Shown here one piece after another: positions 16,963-28,620 of a stretch of 64,000 nt of DNA. The translations under genes were made by a program, and so were the position numbers. Position 1 is the first letter of the stretch. The number at the start of each line of letters is the position of its first letter. Origin of the DNA: Pseudophaeobacter profundi (GTDB lineage: Bacteria > Pseudomonadota > Alphaproteobacteria > Rhodobacterales > Rhodobacteraceae); the NCBI RefSeq assembly GCF_029697505.1, contig NZ_JARJEF010000001.1, forward strand, positions 124,001 to 188,000. Reading direction: 5' to 3'. The notes under the pieces are model-generated. The model was not told where the DNA came from and did no database searches. It saw only the letters and a program-made list of their open reading frames with translations.

Positions 16963-18633
16963 TTATCGCATCCGGCTGATCACCACGGTGACTTCGGGCT
17001 TTTTGCCGATTTCGTTGTTGCAGGTCTGACGCGCAATCCGGCGTAGTTCGCCTTCCAGCTTGTCGTCATCCTTCAGCGTCTTGGCCCCAGCCCGCATCAG
17101 GAACTGATTCAGGTCTTCTTCCAGAACATCGATCAGTGCCGCGTTAGAGCTGCTAGTATCTGTCAGCCCCTTGATATCACACCAGGGCTCGCCCAGGGGT
17201 TCATCTTCCTCGTCCAGAATAAGGGTAACGACCAGATGGCCATTCAGCGCCATGCGGATGCGGTCGCGCACCACGCCATCCATCGCACCAATCTTGGTGG
17301 TGCCATCCAGATAGGTGCGGCCAGTGTCGATATATTCCAGCACCGAGGGACGGTTACCCGACAGGTTCAACATCATGCCATTCACCGCCACAATGCTGGG
17401 AATACCCTTGGCCTCGCCCAGACGGGCATGCATCCGTAGGTGGCGATGTTCACCATGCATTGGCACCAGCATCGCGGGCTGCAGCAGCGCATGCAGCGCC
17501 TCAAGGTCCGGTCCATTGGCATGGCCAGAGACATGATACAGACCAGAGCTGTCATCCACCACATCGACGCCACGTTCCGAGAACTGGTTGATGATGCGGA
17601 TCACACCGCGCTCATTGCCCGGAATCGTCTTGGAGGAAAACAGGAACAGATCGCCCTCTTTCAACTCTAACCCACGGTATTTACCACGCGCCATCTGCGC
17701 CGAAGCGGCACGGCGTTCGCCCTGGCTGCCCGTGGTGATCAACATCAGGTTGTTGCGGGGCAGGTCCCTTGCCTCTTCCGGGGAAAAGACCGGTGGGAAA
17801 TCCGTCAGAACGCCGGTTTCCTTGGCGGCCTCGACCATGCGCAGCATCGCGCGGCCCAACAAGACAACCGAACGCCCGGCCCGCGTGCCCGCATCCGCCA
17901 GGGTCTTTACCCGTGCCACGTTCGAAGCAAAGGTGGTTGCCGCGACCATGCCGCTGGCCTCGCCGATCAGGCGGGTAATTTCCTCGGGCAGATCCGATTC
18001 AGAACGGCCAGGTGTTTTGGAGAACACATTGGTGGAATCGCACACCAGGGCCTTGATGCCTGGCTTGGCGATTTCCGCCCACATTTCAGGATCAAAGGCT
18101 TCGCCAACCAGCGGCGTGCGATCCAGTTTGAAATCACCGGTATGCACCACCCGGCCCGCCGGGCTGTCGATGACCAGGCCACCGCTTTCCGGGATCGAAT
18201 GCGCCATCGGCGCGACACCGATGGTAAAGGGGCCAAGCTTGGTCACTTCGGGCCAGGCACCAACCGTTTTCACCACCAGCGGATCATGGCCGCGCTCTTC
18301 CATCTTGCGCCGCGCAAGATTGGCGGTAAAGGCACGGGCATAGATCGGCACGTTCAGCTGACGATACAGATGCGAGACCGCGCCGATGTGGTCCTCATGG
18401 CCATGGGTGATAAAAATTGCCTCCAGCTGGTCAACGCGTTCACGCAGCCAGGTGATATCAGGCATGATCAAGTCAACACCGGGGGTGCTGTCCATATCGG
18501 GGAAGGCAACGCCCAGATCCACCAGGATCAGCCGTTCCTTGCCGGGGCGGCCATAGCCGTAAACATAGGCATTCATGCCAATTTCGCCTGCACCACCAAG
18601 GGGCAGATAGATCAAACGTTCATCAGTGCTCAT
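16963..18633 (-). CDS. rnj: Ribonuclease J
   Basis: RNase J is a zinc-dependent metallo-beta-lactamase-fold enzyme with endonuclease and 5'-exonuclease activity in RNA processing. The 556-residue protein carries the motif THGHEDHIG with ligands H77, H79, D81 and H82, and a beta-CASP domain with conserved histidine motifs (SGHANGPD, PMHGEHRH). The C-terminal domain matches the alphaproteobacterial type. It overlaps coaX by four bases and is the last gene of the birA-coaX-rnj string downstream of nuoN. The presence of RNase J fits Alphaproteobacteria, which often carry it alongside RNase E. Confidence 0.94.
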   Translation of the reverse strand: MSTDERLIYLPLGGAGEIGMNAYVYGYGRPGKERLILVDLGVAFPDMDSTPGVDLIMPDITWLRERVDQLEAIFITHGHEDHIGAVSHLYRQLNVPIYARAFTANLARRKMEERGHDPLVVKTVGAWPEVTKLGPFTIGVAPMAHSIPESGGLVIDSPAGRVVHTGDFKLDRTPLVGEAFDPEMWAEIAKPGIKALVCDSTNVFSKTPGRSESDLPEEITRLIGEASGMVAATTFASNVARVKTLADAGTRAGRSVVLLGRAMLRMVEAAKETGVLTDFPPVFSPEEARDLPRNNLMLITTGSQGERRAASAQMARGKYRGLELKEGDLFLFSSKTIPGNERGVIRIINQFSERGVDVVDDSSGLYHVSGHANGPDLEALHALLQPAMLVPMHGEHRHLRMHARLGEAKGIPSIVAVNGMMLNLSGNRPSVLEYIDTGRTYLDGTTKIGAMDGVVRDRIRMALNGHLVVTLILDEEDEPLGEPWCDIKGLTDTSSSNAALIDVLEEDLNQFLMRAGAKTLKDDDKLEGELRRIARQTCNNEIGKKPEVTVVISRMR

Positions 18634-19412
18634 ATAGGAGTACCGTTATCCTTATTATATTTATGGATGATCTGCAGTCCATGCATCGTGAGATCATCCT
18701 CATATGCGTCAAACAGATCAGCAGCTTGCTGGAATAGAGGCGCCAGCCCGCCTGTTGAGATAATCTTCATCGGAACATTGCGTTCGGCTTTGATCCGGGC
18801 GCAGATCTCGCGCACCAGGCCGACGTAGCCCCAAAACACGCCCGATTGCATGCAGGCCACCGTATTGGTGCCGATCACGTGCTCGGGTTTGGAAATATCC
18901 ACATGTGGCAGCGCCGCCGCCGCCTGATGCAGCGCCTCAAGGCTGAGGTTCACCCCAGGCGCGATCACACCACCGACATAGGCACCATCTTCGGCTACCA
19001 CATCAAAGGTAGTGGCCGTGCCAAAATCCACCATCACCAGATTGCCACCGTAGTGGTCAAAACCGGCCACCGTGTTGACCAACCGATCCGGCCCCACTGC
19101 GGTGCCCTCGTCCACCCGGACATCCACCGGCAACAGACAATCCGGTTTGCCCACCACCAGTGGGCGGGTGTTGTAATAGCGATCAGCCAGAACCCGCAGG
19201 TTGAACACAACACGCGGCACAGTGGAAGAAACGATCATATCCGTGATATCCGTCTCGATGCCCTGCGCCTGAATCAATGTGTTGAGCCAGACAAAATACT
19301 GATCCGCCGTGCGCCGCCAATCGGTCGCCGTGCGCCAGGTGCCAATAAATTGTTCGCCATCCCAGATAGAGAAGACGGTATTGGTATTGCCACAATCAAC
19401 AGCCAGAAGCAT
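18630..19412 (-). CDS. coaX: Type III pantothenate kinase
   Basis: CoaX phosphorylates pantothenate in the first step of coenzyme A synthesis. The 260-residue protein starts with the phosphate-loop motif AVDCGNTNT (D6 conserved) and has the GPDRLVN and FGTATTFD motifs of the ASKHA fold type III kinases. Type III enzymes are insensitive to CoA feedback. It lies 17 bases after birA and overlaps the RNase J start by four bases, so the three are probably co-transcribed. Confidence 0.95.
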   Translation of the reverse strand: MLLAVDCGNTNTVFSIWDGEQFIGTWRTATDWRRTADQYFVWLNTLIQAQGIETDITDMIVSSTVPRVVFNLRVLADRYYNTRPLVVGKPDCLLPVDVRVDEGTAVGPDRLVNTVAGFDHYGGNLVMVDFGTATTFDVVAEDGAYVGGVIAPGVNLSLEALHQAAAALPHVDISKPEHVIGTNTVACMQSGVFWGYVGLVREICARIKAERNVPMKIISTGGLAPLFQQAADLFDAYEDDLTMHGLQIIHKYNKDNGTPI

Positions 19413-19429
19413 GGAATGCCCTTTTGCGC

Positions 19430-20179
19430 TCAGAAAAAGATATCGGCGGCGGGGATCGATACCCGACCGTTGGCGCTGTTTAGGACAAGGTTGCCCTCCG
19501 CGTCTACCGTCTCGAAGGTGCCTTCTACCTCAGAATGGCTGGTTCTTGCAATTATCACCTCTCCAAGCTTGGCCGCGCGTGCCAACCAAGCGGTGCGGAT
19601 CGGGTCAAAGCCATAGGTGGTGAACTGCAGTTCATAGCGGGCATAGGCCGCCGCCAGCGCGGTCAAAAAGACCTCGGGCGTGACCTGCACCCCAGTTTCA
19701 GACAGCAGCGACACCGGCCAGACCGCCCCCGGTTCCAGCCATTCTTTCATCGGCGTTTCCACCAGATTGACGCCGATGCCAATGGCTAGGTAGTTCAGCC
19801 CCTGCCCCGCACCCGAGCTTTCCAACAGAATACCAGACAGCTTGCCGCCGTTGAACAAAACATCATTGGGCCATTTCAGCGCCAGACCAACGGTGCGCCC
19901 GGTCAGGGATTCGCAGGCATCATAGACCGCCAGCGCGGCGACAAAACTGCGAAGCGCCACCTGCTGCGGGGGCTCGCTTGGGCGCATCACCAGTGTGGCG
20001 GCAAAATTACCCTGCGGTTCCTTCCAGTCGCGGCCCCGGCGGCCACGCCCCTTGGTCTGGCGCTTGGCAAGGATCCATTCCGGCCCCGTCAGCTCTGGCG
20101 CGATGCGCCTGGCCTCGTCCAGGGTGCTGTCCACCTCTTGCAAGATCCGCTTGCCGTAACCGTCAGGCCAATCCGTCAT
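19430..20179 (-). CDS. birA: Biotin--[acetyl-CoA-carboxylase] ligase, monofunctional
   Basis: BirA activates biotin as biotinyl-AMP and attaches it to a lysine of biotin carrier proteins, such as the alpha subunit encoded at 40098-42041. The 249-residue protein has the catalytic motif KGRGRRGRDW and the KWPNDVLFNGGKLSGIL segment. It lacks the N-terminal winged helix of E. coli BirA, so it should not act as the biotin-operon repressor. It follows nuoN after a terminator-like hairpin at 20201-20232. Confidence 0.94.
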   Translation of the reverse strand: MTDWPDGYGKRILQEVDSTLDEARRIAPELTGPEWILAKRQTKGRGRRGRDWKEPQGNFAATLVMRPSEPPQQVALRSFVAALAVYDACESLTGRTVGLALKWPNDVLFNGGKLSGILLESSGAGQGLNYLAIGIGVNLVETPMKEWLEPGAVWPVSLLSETGVQVTPEVFLTALAAAYARYELQFTTYGFDPIRTAWLARAAKLGEVIIARTSHSEVEGTFETVDAEGNLVLNSANGRVSIPAADIFF

Positions 20180-20200
20180 TGTCTCATTCCTTTAAAGGCA

Positions 20201-20232
20201 AAAAGGCCCGGTCCGCTGGACCAGGCCCTTTG
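20201..20232 (-). terminator. Terminator after nuoN
   Basis: On the minus strand a 13-14 bp GC-rich stem with two wobble-compatible mismatches and a three-base loop is followed by TTTTTGCC. It lies between the nuoN stop and the birA start, which suggests that nuo transcripts end or are attenuated here. Confidence 0.75.
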
Positions 20233-20250
20233 TCAGAGATGTTAAACCGT

Positions 20251-21690
20251 TCAGTGGACCAAGGCCGCAGCCGCAGCAGCCGCTGCGCCATCGACACCAA
20301 ACATATTGATAATCCCCAGAACCATCACTGCAGCCGACCCCATAAGGAAGACCCAGAGCACAGGCGACCCGGTGCGGTCCAGCTCTTCGGCTTCTTCGCC
20401 GAAATACATGTAGTAGACGATCCGCAGATAATAGAAGGCACCGATGACCGAGGCAACCACACCAGCAATCGCCAGCCAGGCCAGATCTGCCTCATAGGCA
20501 GCGCGCAGCACATAGAACTTGCCAAAGAAGCCCAGCATCGGCGGCACACCTGCAAGCGAGAACAGCAGCACCAGAACCGCCAGTGCCTTACCAGGTTCAC
20601 GGCGGGCATATTGGTTCAGCGCCTGAATATCGGTGACAGGCTGGCCATCCTTTTGCAGCATCAGGATAAAGGCAAAGGTGCCGATATTCATCGAAACATA
20701 GATCGCCATATAGACCAGCATCGCCTCGATGCCGAGCTGAGTACCCGCAGCAAGCCCCATCAGCGCATAGCCCATATGGGCAATCGAAGAATAGGCCATC
20801 AGACGTTTGATATTACGCTGGCCAATCGCCGCCACCGCACCCAGAAACATCGACAAGACGGACAGCAGCGCCACAACCTGGCTCCAATCGCTGATCGCGT
20901 GGCCAAAGGCGTCATGCATCACCCGGGCAAACAGGCCCATGGCCGCAACTTTGGGGGCCGAAGCAAAGAAAGCCGTTACCGGTGTGGGCGCGCCTTCATA
21001 GACATCCGGCGTCCACATGTGGAAGGGCACTGCAGAGACCTTGAACCCAAGACCAGAAATCAGCAGGACCAGACCAAACAGCAGGCCCACAGAGACCTCG
21101 CCGTGCTGGGCTACATCAATGATGCCCGCAAATTTGGTGGTACCGGCAAAGCCGTAAACAAGCGAGGCACCGTAAAGCAGCAGACCCGAAGACAGCGCAC
21201 CCAGCACAAAATACTTCAGGCCGGCCTCGGTCGATTTGACGCTGTCGCGGCGCATCGAAGCCACAACGTAGAGCGCCAGCGACTGCAGCTCCAACCCCAT
21301 GTACAGCGACATCAGATCACCGGCAGAAACCATGACCATCATGCCAACCGCGCTCAGCGCGACCAGGATCGGGTATTCAAAGCGCAGCATGCCGCGGCGC
21401 AACATATACTCCTGCCCCATCACCAGAACAGCGGCTGCCGCCAGCAGGATCGTCACCTTGGCAAAACGGGCAAAGCCGTCATCGACAAACATGCCGCCAA
21501 AAGCCGTTGTGCTGCCGCTGCCGCTGGTGCCAATCCACAAGGCCAGCACCACCATCAGGCCCGACGTAGACCAGGTGATCGCCGAGGCAAGCTTGTCTTT
21601 GCCAGTGTAGACTGCGCCCAATAGCGCCGCCATTGCGTAAAGTGCCAGGATAATCTCTGGCAGAATTACGGAGAGATCAGCTTGGATCAT
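20251..21690 (-). CDS. nuoN: NADH-quinone oxidoreductase subunit N
   Basis: NuoN is one of the three antiporter-like proton-pumping subunits of complex I. The 479-residue protein has about 14 hydrophobic segments, including the conserved lysine-bearing helices ([47 protein letters not shown]). The C-terminus ends in an Ala-rich stretch. It is the final nuo gene, 14 bases downstream of nuoM. Confidence 0.96.
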   Translation of the reverse strand: MIQADLSVILPEIILALYAMAALLGAVYTGKDKLASAITWSTSGLMVVLALWIGTSGSGSTTAFGGMFVDDGFARFAKVTILLAAAAVLVMGQEYMLRRGMLRFEYPILVALSAVGMMVMVSAGDLMSLYMGLELQSLALYVVASMRRDSVKSTEAGLKYFVLGALSSGLLLYGASLVYGFAGTTKFAGIIDVAQHGEVSVGLLFGLVLLISGLGFKVSAVPFHMWTPDVYEGAPTPVTAFFASAPKVAAMGLFARVMHDAFGHAISDWSQVVALLSVLSMFLGAVAAIGQRNIKRLMAYSSIAHMGYALMGLAAGTQLGIEAMLVYMAIYVSMNIGTFAFILMLQKDGQPVTDIQALNQYARREPGKALAVLVLLFSLAGVPPMLGFFGKFYVLRAAYEADLAWLAIAGVVASVIGAFYYLRIVYYMYFGEEAEELDRTGSPVLWVFLMGSAAVMVLGIINMFGVDGAAAAAAAALVH

Positions 21691-21704
21691 CTGCCCATGC
21701 TCCC

Positions 21705-23252
21705 TTAGTGCGACGCGGTCTGGATTACAGCGGAGGTATCCGCAGCAGCCAGAGACTGGTTGAAGTTTGCGATCAGCGCTTCAGTCGATGGACTGATGAT
21801 ATCGGTGACCAGCGACGGATAGACGCCCAGAAGGATAGTCATCACAACCAGTGGCGCAAAGATAAAGCGTTCACGTGCATCCATGTCCTGAATGGTTTTC
21901 AGGCTGCCCTTGATTAGGTCGCCAAAGACCACCCGACGATAAAGCCAGAGCGCATAGGCCGCCGAGAAAATTACGCCGGAAGCCGCAACCGCTGCTACCC
22001 AGGTGTTTTTCTGGAATGTGCCCATCAGGGTCAAGAATTCCCCAACAAAGCCAGAGGTGCCCGGCAGGCCAACGTTGCCCATGGTAAAGAACATGAAGAC
22101 CAGCCCGTAAGCGGGCATCCGCACCACCAGGCCGCCATAGGCGTTGATGTCGCGGGTATGCATGCGGTCATAGATCACGCCCACGCAAAGGAACAGCGCC
22201 GCCGAGATGAAGCCGTGGCTCAACATCTGGAAGATGGCACCATCAACCCCCTGCTGGTTGGCCGCAAAGATCCCCATGGTGACAAAGCCCATATGCGCGA
22301 CGGATGAATAGGCGATCAGCTTTTTCATGTCTTCCTGCACCATCGCCACCAGCGAGGTATAGACCACCGCGATGGCGGACATCCACAGGATCAGATCGGT
22401 CATCACATCCGCGCCAACCGGGAACATCGGCAAGGAAAACCGCAGGAAGCCATAGCCGCCCATCTTGAGCAGGATCGCCGCCAGCACCACAGACCCAGCC
22501 GTCGGCGCCTGAACGTGTGCATCCGGCAGCCAGGTATGTACCGGCCACATCGGCATCTTCACCGCAAAGGAGGCAAAGAACGCCAGGAACATCAGGGTCT
22601 GCATGCCGCCGACCACATGAATGCCCAACAGATCAAAGCTGGTGGCAGAGAAACTATGCGTCAGCAGGGTTTCGATATCGGTGGTGCCCGCATCGGCATA
22701 CATCGCCACCATAGCCACCAGCATCAAGACAGAGCCAAGGAAGGTATAAAGAAAAAACTTGAAGGAGGCGTAGATGCGTTCCTTGCCGCCCCAGATGCCG
22801 ATGATCAGGAACATCGGGATCAATCCCGCCTCGAAGAACATGTAAAACAGCACCAGGTCCAGCGCCATGAAAACACCCAGCATCAGGGTTTCCAGCAACA
22901 GGAAGGCGATCATGTATTCCTTGACACGGGTGGTCACCCGCCAGCTGGCCAGTATGGTCAGCGGCATCACAAAGGTGGTCAGCAGGACAAACAGCACCGA
23001 AATGCCGTCAACGCCCATCTTGTACTTTAAGCCAAAGACCCAGTCGTGCTCTTCTACGAACTGAAAGCCGGTGTTGGCAGGGTCAAACTGTGTGTAGATC
23101 CCCAGGCTGACCAAAAAGGTCAGGCTGGTGGTAATCAGGGCAAGCCGTTTGGCATTGCGCTGCGCCGCTTCATCCTCGCCGCGCATCAGCAGCGCCATAA
23201 CAGCAGCTGCCACAGCAGGGATGAAGGTGACAATTGATAGAAGGTTGTCCAT
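21705..23252 (-). CDS. nuoM: NADH-quinone oxidoreductase subunit M
   Basis: NuoM is an antiporter-like membrane subunit of complex I. The 515 residues have 13-14 hydrophobic segments. The proton-channel motifs include the acidic residue in [23 protein letters not shown] (split here at the usual Glu) and the lysine helix region [19 protein letters not shown] and [16 protein letters not shown]. The ATG shares one base with the nuoL stop, showing tight coupling. Confidence 0.96.
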   Translation of the reverse strand: MDNLLSIVTFIPAVAAAVMALLMRGEDEAAQRNAKRLALITTSLTFLVSLGIYTQFDPANTGFQFVEEHDWVFGLKYKMGVDGISVLFVLLTTFVMPLTILASWRVTTRVKEYMIAFLLLETLMLGVFMALDLVLFYMFFEAGLIPMFLIIGIWGGKERIYASFKFFLYTFLGSVLMLVAMVAMYADAGTTDIETLLTHSFSATSFDLLGIHVVGGMQTLMFLAFFASFAVKMPMWPVHTWLPDAHVQAPTAGSVVLAAILLKMGGYGFLRFSLPMFPVGADVMTDLILWMSAIAVVYTSLVAMVQEDMKKLIAYSSVAHMGFVTMGIFAANQQGVDGAIFQMLSHGFISAALFLCVGVIYDRMHTRDINAYGGLVVRMPAYGLVFMFFTMGNVGLPGTSGFVGEFLTLMGTFQKNTWVAAVAASGVIFSAAYALWLYRRVVFGDLIKGSLKTIQDMDARERFIFAPLVVMTILLGVYPSLVTDIISPSTEALIANFNQSLAAADTSAVIQTASH

Positions 23253-25348
23253 CAGTGGGCTCCTCCGCCGATCGACATCCAGGTGATCAGGGCTGCAATG
23301 CCCAGCACCATCCAGAAGGCATAGGTAAAGATGAAACCGGACTGCGCGCGACCGGCAAGTTTGGTGAAGAAAGGAACAATCCCCATGGCGACGCCATTCA
23401 GGAAGCCGTCAATGGCATTGCCATCGCCGCGTTTCCAGAAGAAACGCCCAATGGCCAAGGCAGGCTTGACAAAAATCGCGTCGTACAGCTCGTCAAAGTA
23501 CCACTTGTTCTTGAGGAACAGATAAAGCGGCTGATGCGTCTCTGCCAGGCGCCCAGGCAGGCTTGGGTTCACGATGTAGAACCAAACCGCCAGCACCAAG
23601 CCAAGGGACATCGCAATAAAGGGCGAGACCTTGACCCATTTTGGCGCGGCATGTGCATCGTCCAGCACATGGTTGTCGGCGGCAAAATACAGCGCGCCCT
23701 CTCCCGGCTGGCCGGTAAAGACATAGTGATGCTCACCCGCCTCGGCCTCGGCACCATGCGCATCGCTTTCGCCATGGCTCTCTGCTGCCTCACCATGGGC
23801 CGCTGCCGAAGCTTCCGCCACGGGGATACCGTAGAATTTTCCAACCTTGTCGGCATGCCCAAAGAAGCTGCCGTACCAGATCATGCCAGAGAAGACCGCA
23901 CCCAGTGCCAGCACCCCAAGCGGGATAAGCATCGTCATCGGGCTCTCATGCGCGTGATCATGGGTATGTTTGTCGCCACGTGGCTTGCCAAAGAAGGTCA
24001 GGAACATCAGGCGCCAGCTGTAGAAAGAGGTCATGAAGGCAGCAATCACGAGCAGCCAGAACCCATAGTCGGATCCACCGGCAAAGGCGCTCTCAATAAT
24101 CGCATCCTTGGACAGGAAGCCGGCAAAACCGATATGGGTCAGCGGGATGCCAACGCCGGTGATGGCCAGGGTGCCAATCATCATCGCCCAATAGGTATAG
24201 GGGATTTTCTTGCGCAGACCGCCATAGTTCATCATGTCCTGTTCATGGTGCATGGCGTGGATAACCGAACCTGCGCCCAGGAACAGCATCGCCTTGAAAA
24301 AGGCATGGGTAAACAGGTGGAACATTGCCGCCGAATACATGCCGACGCCTGCGGCCACGAACATATACCCCAGCTGCGAGCAGGTGGAATAGGCAATGAC
24401 GCGTTTGATGTCGGTCTGAACCAGGCCCACCGTTGCGGCAAAGAAAGCCGTAGAGGCACCAATCACCGTGATGAACATGGTTGCCTGTGGCGCAAACTCC
24501 ATCAGCGGCGACATGCGGCAGACCAGAAAGACACCGGCGGTAACCATGGTCGCAGCATGGATCAACGCCGAAACAGGTGTCGGGCCTTCCATCGCATCTG
24601 GCAGCCAGGTGTGCAGGAACAGCTGCGCCGATTTACCCATCGCGCCGATGAACAACAGCACCGCCAACAGGTTCGCTGCGTCCCATTCGCCCCAAAGGAA
24701 GGATATCTGCTGACCGGAGACCTCGGTGGGAATGGCGGCAAAAATATCAGAGAAGTTGATGCTATCGGTCAGCAGGAACAGACCAAAGATCCCCAGCGCA
24801 AAGCCAAAATCCCCAACCCGGTTGACGATAAAGGCCTTCATTGCCGCCGCATTTGCGCTTGGCTTGCGGTAGTAGAAGCCGATCAACAGGTAAGAGGCCA
24901 CGCCGACCCCTTCCCAGCCAAAGAACATCTGAACCAGATTATCTGAGGTCACCAGCATCAGCATGGCAAAGGTAAAGAAGGACAGATAGGCAAAGAAGCG
25001 CGGCTTGTAGCTCTCGCCCTCTTTCCACTGCGGATCATCCGCCATGTAGCCAAAGCTGTAGAGGTGAACCAGGCTAGACACCGAGGTGACAACAATCAGC
25101 ATCAGGGCGGTAAGCCGGTCCAGCCGGATCCCCCATGACGTAGACAGTGAACCGCTTTCAATCCAGGTCATGACTTCGATCTGGCGGGTAACCCCGTCAA
25201 ATCCAAGAAAGGTGATCCAGGACAAGAGCGCCGAAAGGAACAACAGGCTCGTCGCCGTCACCATGGCTGCTTTTTCGCCGATATATTTATGGCCAAAGCC
25301 ACAAATCAGCGCGCCCACCAGAGGGGCAAAGAGGAGGATGGTTTCCAT
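23252..25348 (-). CDS. nuoL: NADH-quinone oxidoreductase subunit L
   Basis: NuoL is the distal proton-pumping subunit of complex I, with an extra C-terminal lateral helix spanning the membrane arm. The 698-residue protein shows the family motifs [40 protein letters not shown] and [17 protein letters not shown]. It is longer than the ~613-residue E. coli protein. Part of the extra length is a soluble His/Glu/Ala-rich loop at about residues 510-545 (several HG and ESHGES-type units ending in EHHY), preceded by a second His cluster (KHTHDHAH near residue 465). It starts six bases after nuoK. Confidence 0.96.
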   Translation of the reverse strand: METILLFAPLVGALICGFGHKYIGEKAAMVTATSLLFLSALLSWITFLGFDGVTRQIEVMTWIESGSLSTSWGIRLDRLTALMLIVVTSVSSLVHLYSFGYMADDPQWKEGESYKPRFFAYLSFFTFAMLMLVTSDNLVQMFFGWEGVGVASYLLIGFYYRKPSANAAAMKAFIVNRVGDFGFALGIFGLFLLTDSINFSDIFAAIPTEVSGQQISFLWGEWDAANLLAVLLFIGAMGKSAQLFLHTWLPDAMEGPTPVSALIHAATMVTAGVFLVCRMSPLMEFAPQATMFITVIGASTAFFAATVGLVQTDIKRVIAYSTCSQLGYMFVAAGVGMYSAAMFHLFTHAFFKAMLFLGAGSVIHAMHHEQDMMNYGGLRKKIPYTYWAMMIGTLAITGVGIPLTHIGFAGFLSKDAIIESAFAGGSDYGFWLLVIAAFMTSFYSWRLMFLTFFGKPRGDKHTHDHAHESPMTMLIPLGVLALGAVFSGMIWYGSFFGHADKVGKFYGIPVAEASAAAHGEAAESHGESDAHGAEAEAGEHHYVFTGQPGEGALYFAADNHVLDDAHAAPKWVKVSPFIAMSLGLVLAVWFYIVNPSLPGRLAETHQPLYLFLKNKWYFDELYDAIFVKPALAIGRFFWKRGDGNAIDGFLNGVAMGIVPFFTKLAGRAQSGFIFTYAFWMVLGIAALITWMSIGGGAH

Positions 25349-25354
25349 GATGCT

Positions 25355-25660
25355 TTAGCCCTTCATCATATTGATGTCTTCCACGGCGATGGTGCCGCGG
25401 TTACGGAAGAAGCAGACCAGGATCGCCAGACCAATAGCGGCCTCGGCGGCGGCCACGGTCAGCACGAACAGGGTAAAGACCTGCCCCACCAGATCCCCAA
25501 GGAAACTGGAGAAGGCCACAAGGTTGATATTCACCGCCAGCAGCATCAATTCGATGCTCATCAGCAGGATGATCACGTTCTTGCGGTTCAGGAACAGCCC
25601 GAAGATGCCAATGACGAACAGCGTCGCCGCGACGGTAAGGTAATGCTCGATACCAATCAT
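25355..25660 (-). CDS. nuoK: NADH-quinone oxidoreductase subunit K
   Basis: NuoK (101 residues) is the three-helix membrane subunit homologous to MrpC and contributes conserved glutamates to proton transfer (E in [16 protein letters not shown] and in [12 protein letters not shown]). Length and motifs are standard. It is two bases downstream of nuoJ and six upstream of nuoL. Confidence 0.97.
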   Translation of the reverse strand: MIGIEHYLTVAATLFVIGIFGLFLNRKNVIILLMSIELMLLAVNINLVAFSSFLGDLVGQVFTLFVLTVAAAEAAIGLAILVCFFRNRGTIAVEDINMMKG

Positions 25661-25662
25661 TA

Positions 25663-26261
25663 TTAAAGCCCCTGCCCCGGTTTGATGTCTTTCAGTTCCA
25701 TGGCCTTGGCCGGATCGCGCGACATTTGCAGCATCACGTCCTGGCGTTTGACATCTTTGCGATGGCGCAGGGTCAGGGTGATGGCGCCAATCATGGCGAC
25801 CAGCAGGATCAGACCCGAAAGCTGGAACAGAAGGAAATATTGATCATAGATGATAAGGCCCAGGGCCTCGGTGTTGTGGCGATCAGCAGGGATCGGCTGC
25901 GCCAGTTGTTCGGCGGCGCCATGGGCACTTTCCCAGCTACCATAGGCCATCACGAACTGCATCAGAATGACCAGACCAATCAACAGGGCCAACGGCATAT
26001 ACTGCGCCATCTCTGCCTTCAGTTCAGCAAAGTCCACATCCAGCATCATCACCACAAAGAGAAACAGTACAGCAACCGCCCCCACGTAGACGATGACCAG
26101 CAGCATGGCGACGAATTCCGCCCCCAGCAGCACAAACAACCCGGCCGAAGAGATAAAGGCCAGGATCAGCCACAGAACCGAATGCACCGGCTGGCGGCTG
26201 ATCACAGTGAACAGCCCGCCGGTGATGGCGCTGATGGCGAAGAGGTAGAAGGCAAAAACGC

Positions 26262-26265
<4 letters not shown>
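25663..26265 (-). CDS. nuoJ: NADH-quinone oxidoreductase subunit J
   Basis: NuoJ (200 residues) is a five-helix membrane subunit of complex I. The signature is [47 protein letters not shown], seen here at residues 29-75 in the expected arrangement. A charged C-terminal tail follows the last helix. It overlaps the upstream CMD-family gene by four bases (ATGA), so that gene is translated together with the complex I subunits. Confidence 0.96.
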
Positions 26266-28227
<1,962 letters not shown>

Positions 28228-28233
28228 AGGTCC

Positions 28234-28620
28234 TCACACCGTAGGTATTCCGTTAGCCTCGCAATTGGCGACCACGACTTCTGCATCGATGGTGCGCAAA
28301 CCGCGCGGAAGGGAGGGCGAGATCGTGTAGACAGCATCGGCTATCTGATTGCCACCCTCTTGTTTCATTTTCGTGCGCACGTGGCGCGCAAACCCATAAC
28401 CGCGGATCAGCGCGTATTGTGCAGCGGCACATTCGGCATAGTCATCCAGATCCGCACCAGAGGCGGCACCAGACATAGAGACATGAAATTGCACCAGATC
28501 GCCGTCCAGCAGGCTGGTGTCGACCCCGTTATACTGGGGGGCAACGCCATCCGCTGAACCGCCGGGGATCGGCGCACAGGCCGCCAGCGTCAGAAACGAT
28601 ATGAGTGCAGCGCGGATCAC
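28234..28620 (-). CDS. Small lipoprotein encoded between nuoG and nuoH
   Basis: A 128-residue predicted lipoprotein: a short hydrophobic signal ends in LAAC (C15). The mature part is 113 residues with three further Cys-containing regions ([16 protein letters not shown]). I recognise no family. The start is GTG at 28620, overlapping the nuoG stop (GTGA), so it is translationally coupled to nuoG. Its position inside a complex I operon but outside the cytoplasmic membrane is unusual. Related short frames in nuo operons of Rhodobacter are described as URFs; whether this is the same family is not certain. Confidence 0.78.
   Translation of the reverse strand: MIRAALISFLTLAACAPIPGGSADGVAPQYNGVDTSLLDGDLVQFHVSMSGAASGADLDDYAECAAAQYALIRGYGFARHVRTKMKQEGGNQIADAVYTISPSLPRGLRTIDAEVVVANCEANGIPTV

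Noticed and set aside
19978-24946. Long plus-strand frames of 548 and 570 codons across nuoN and nuoL
   Set aside because: They lie antisense to membrane subunits with clear motifs and translate into His/Gln/Arg-rich non-protein-like sequence.
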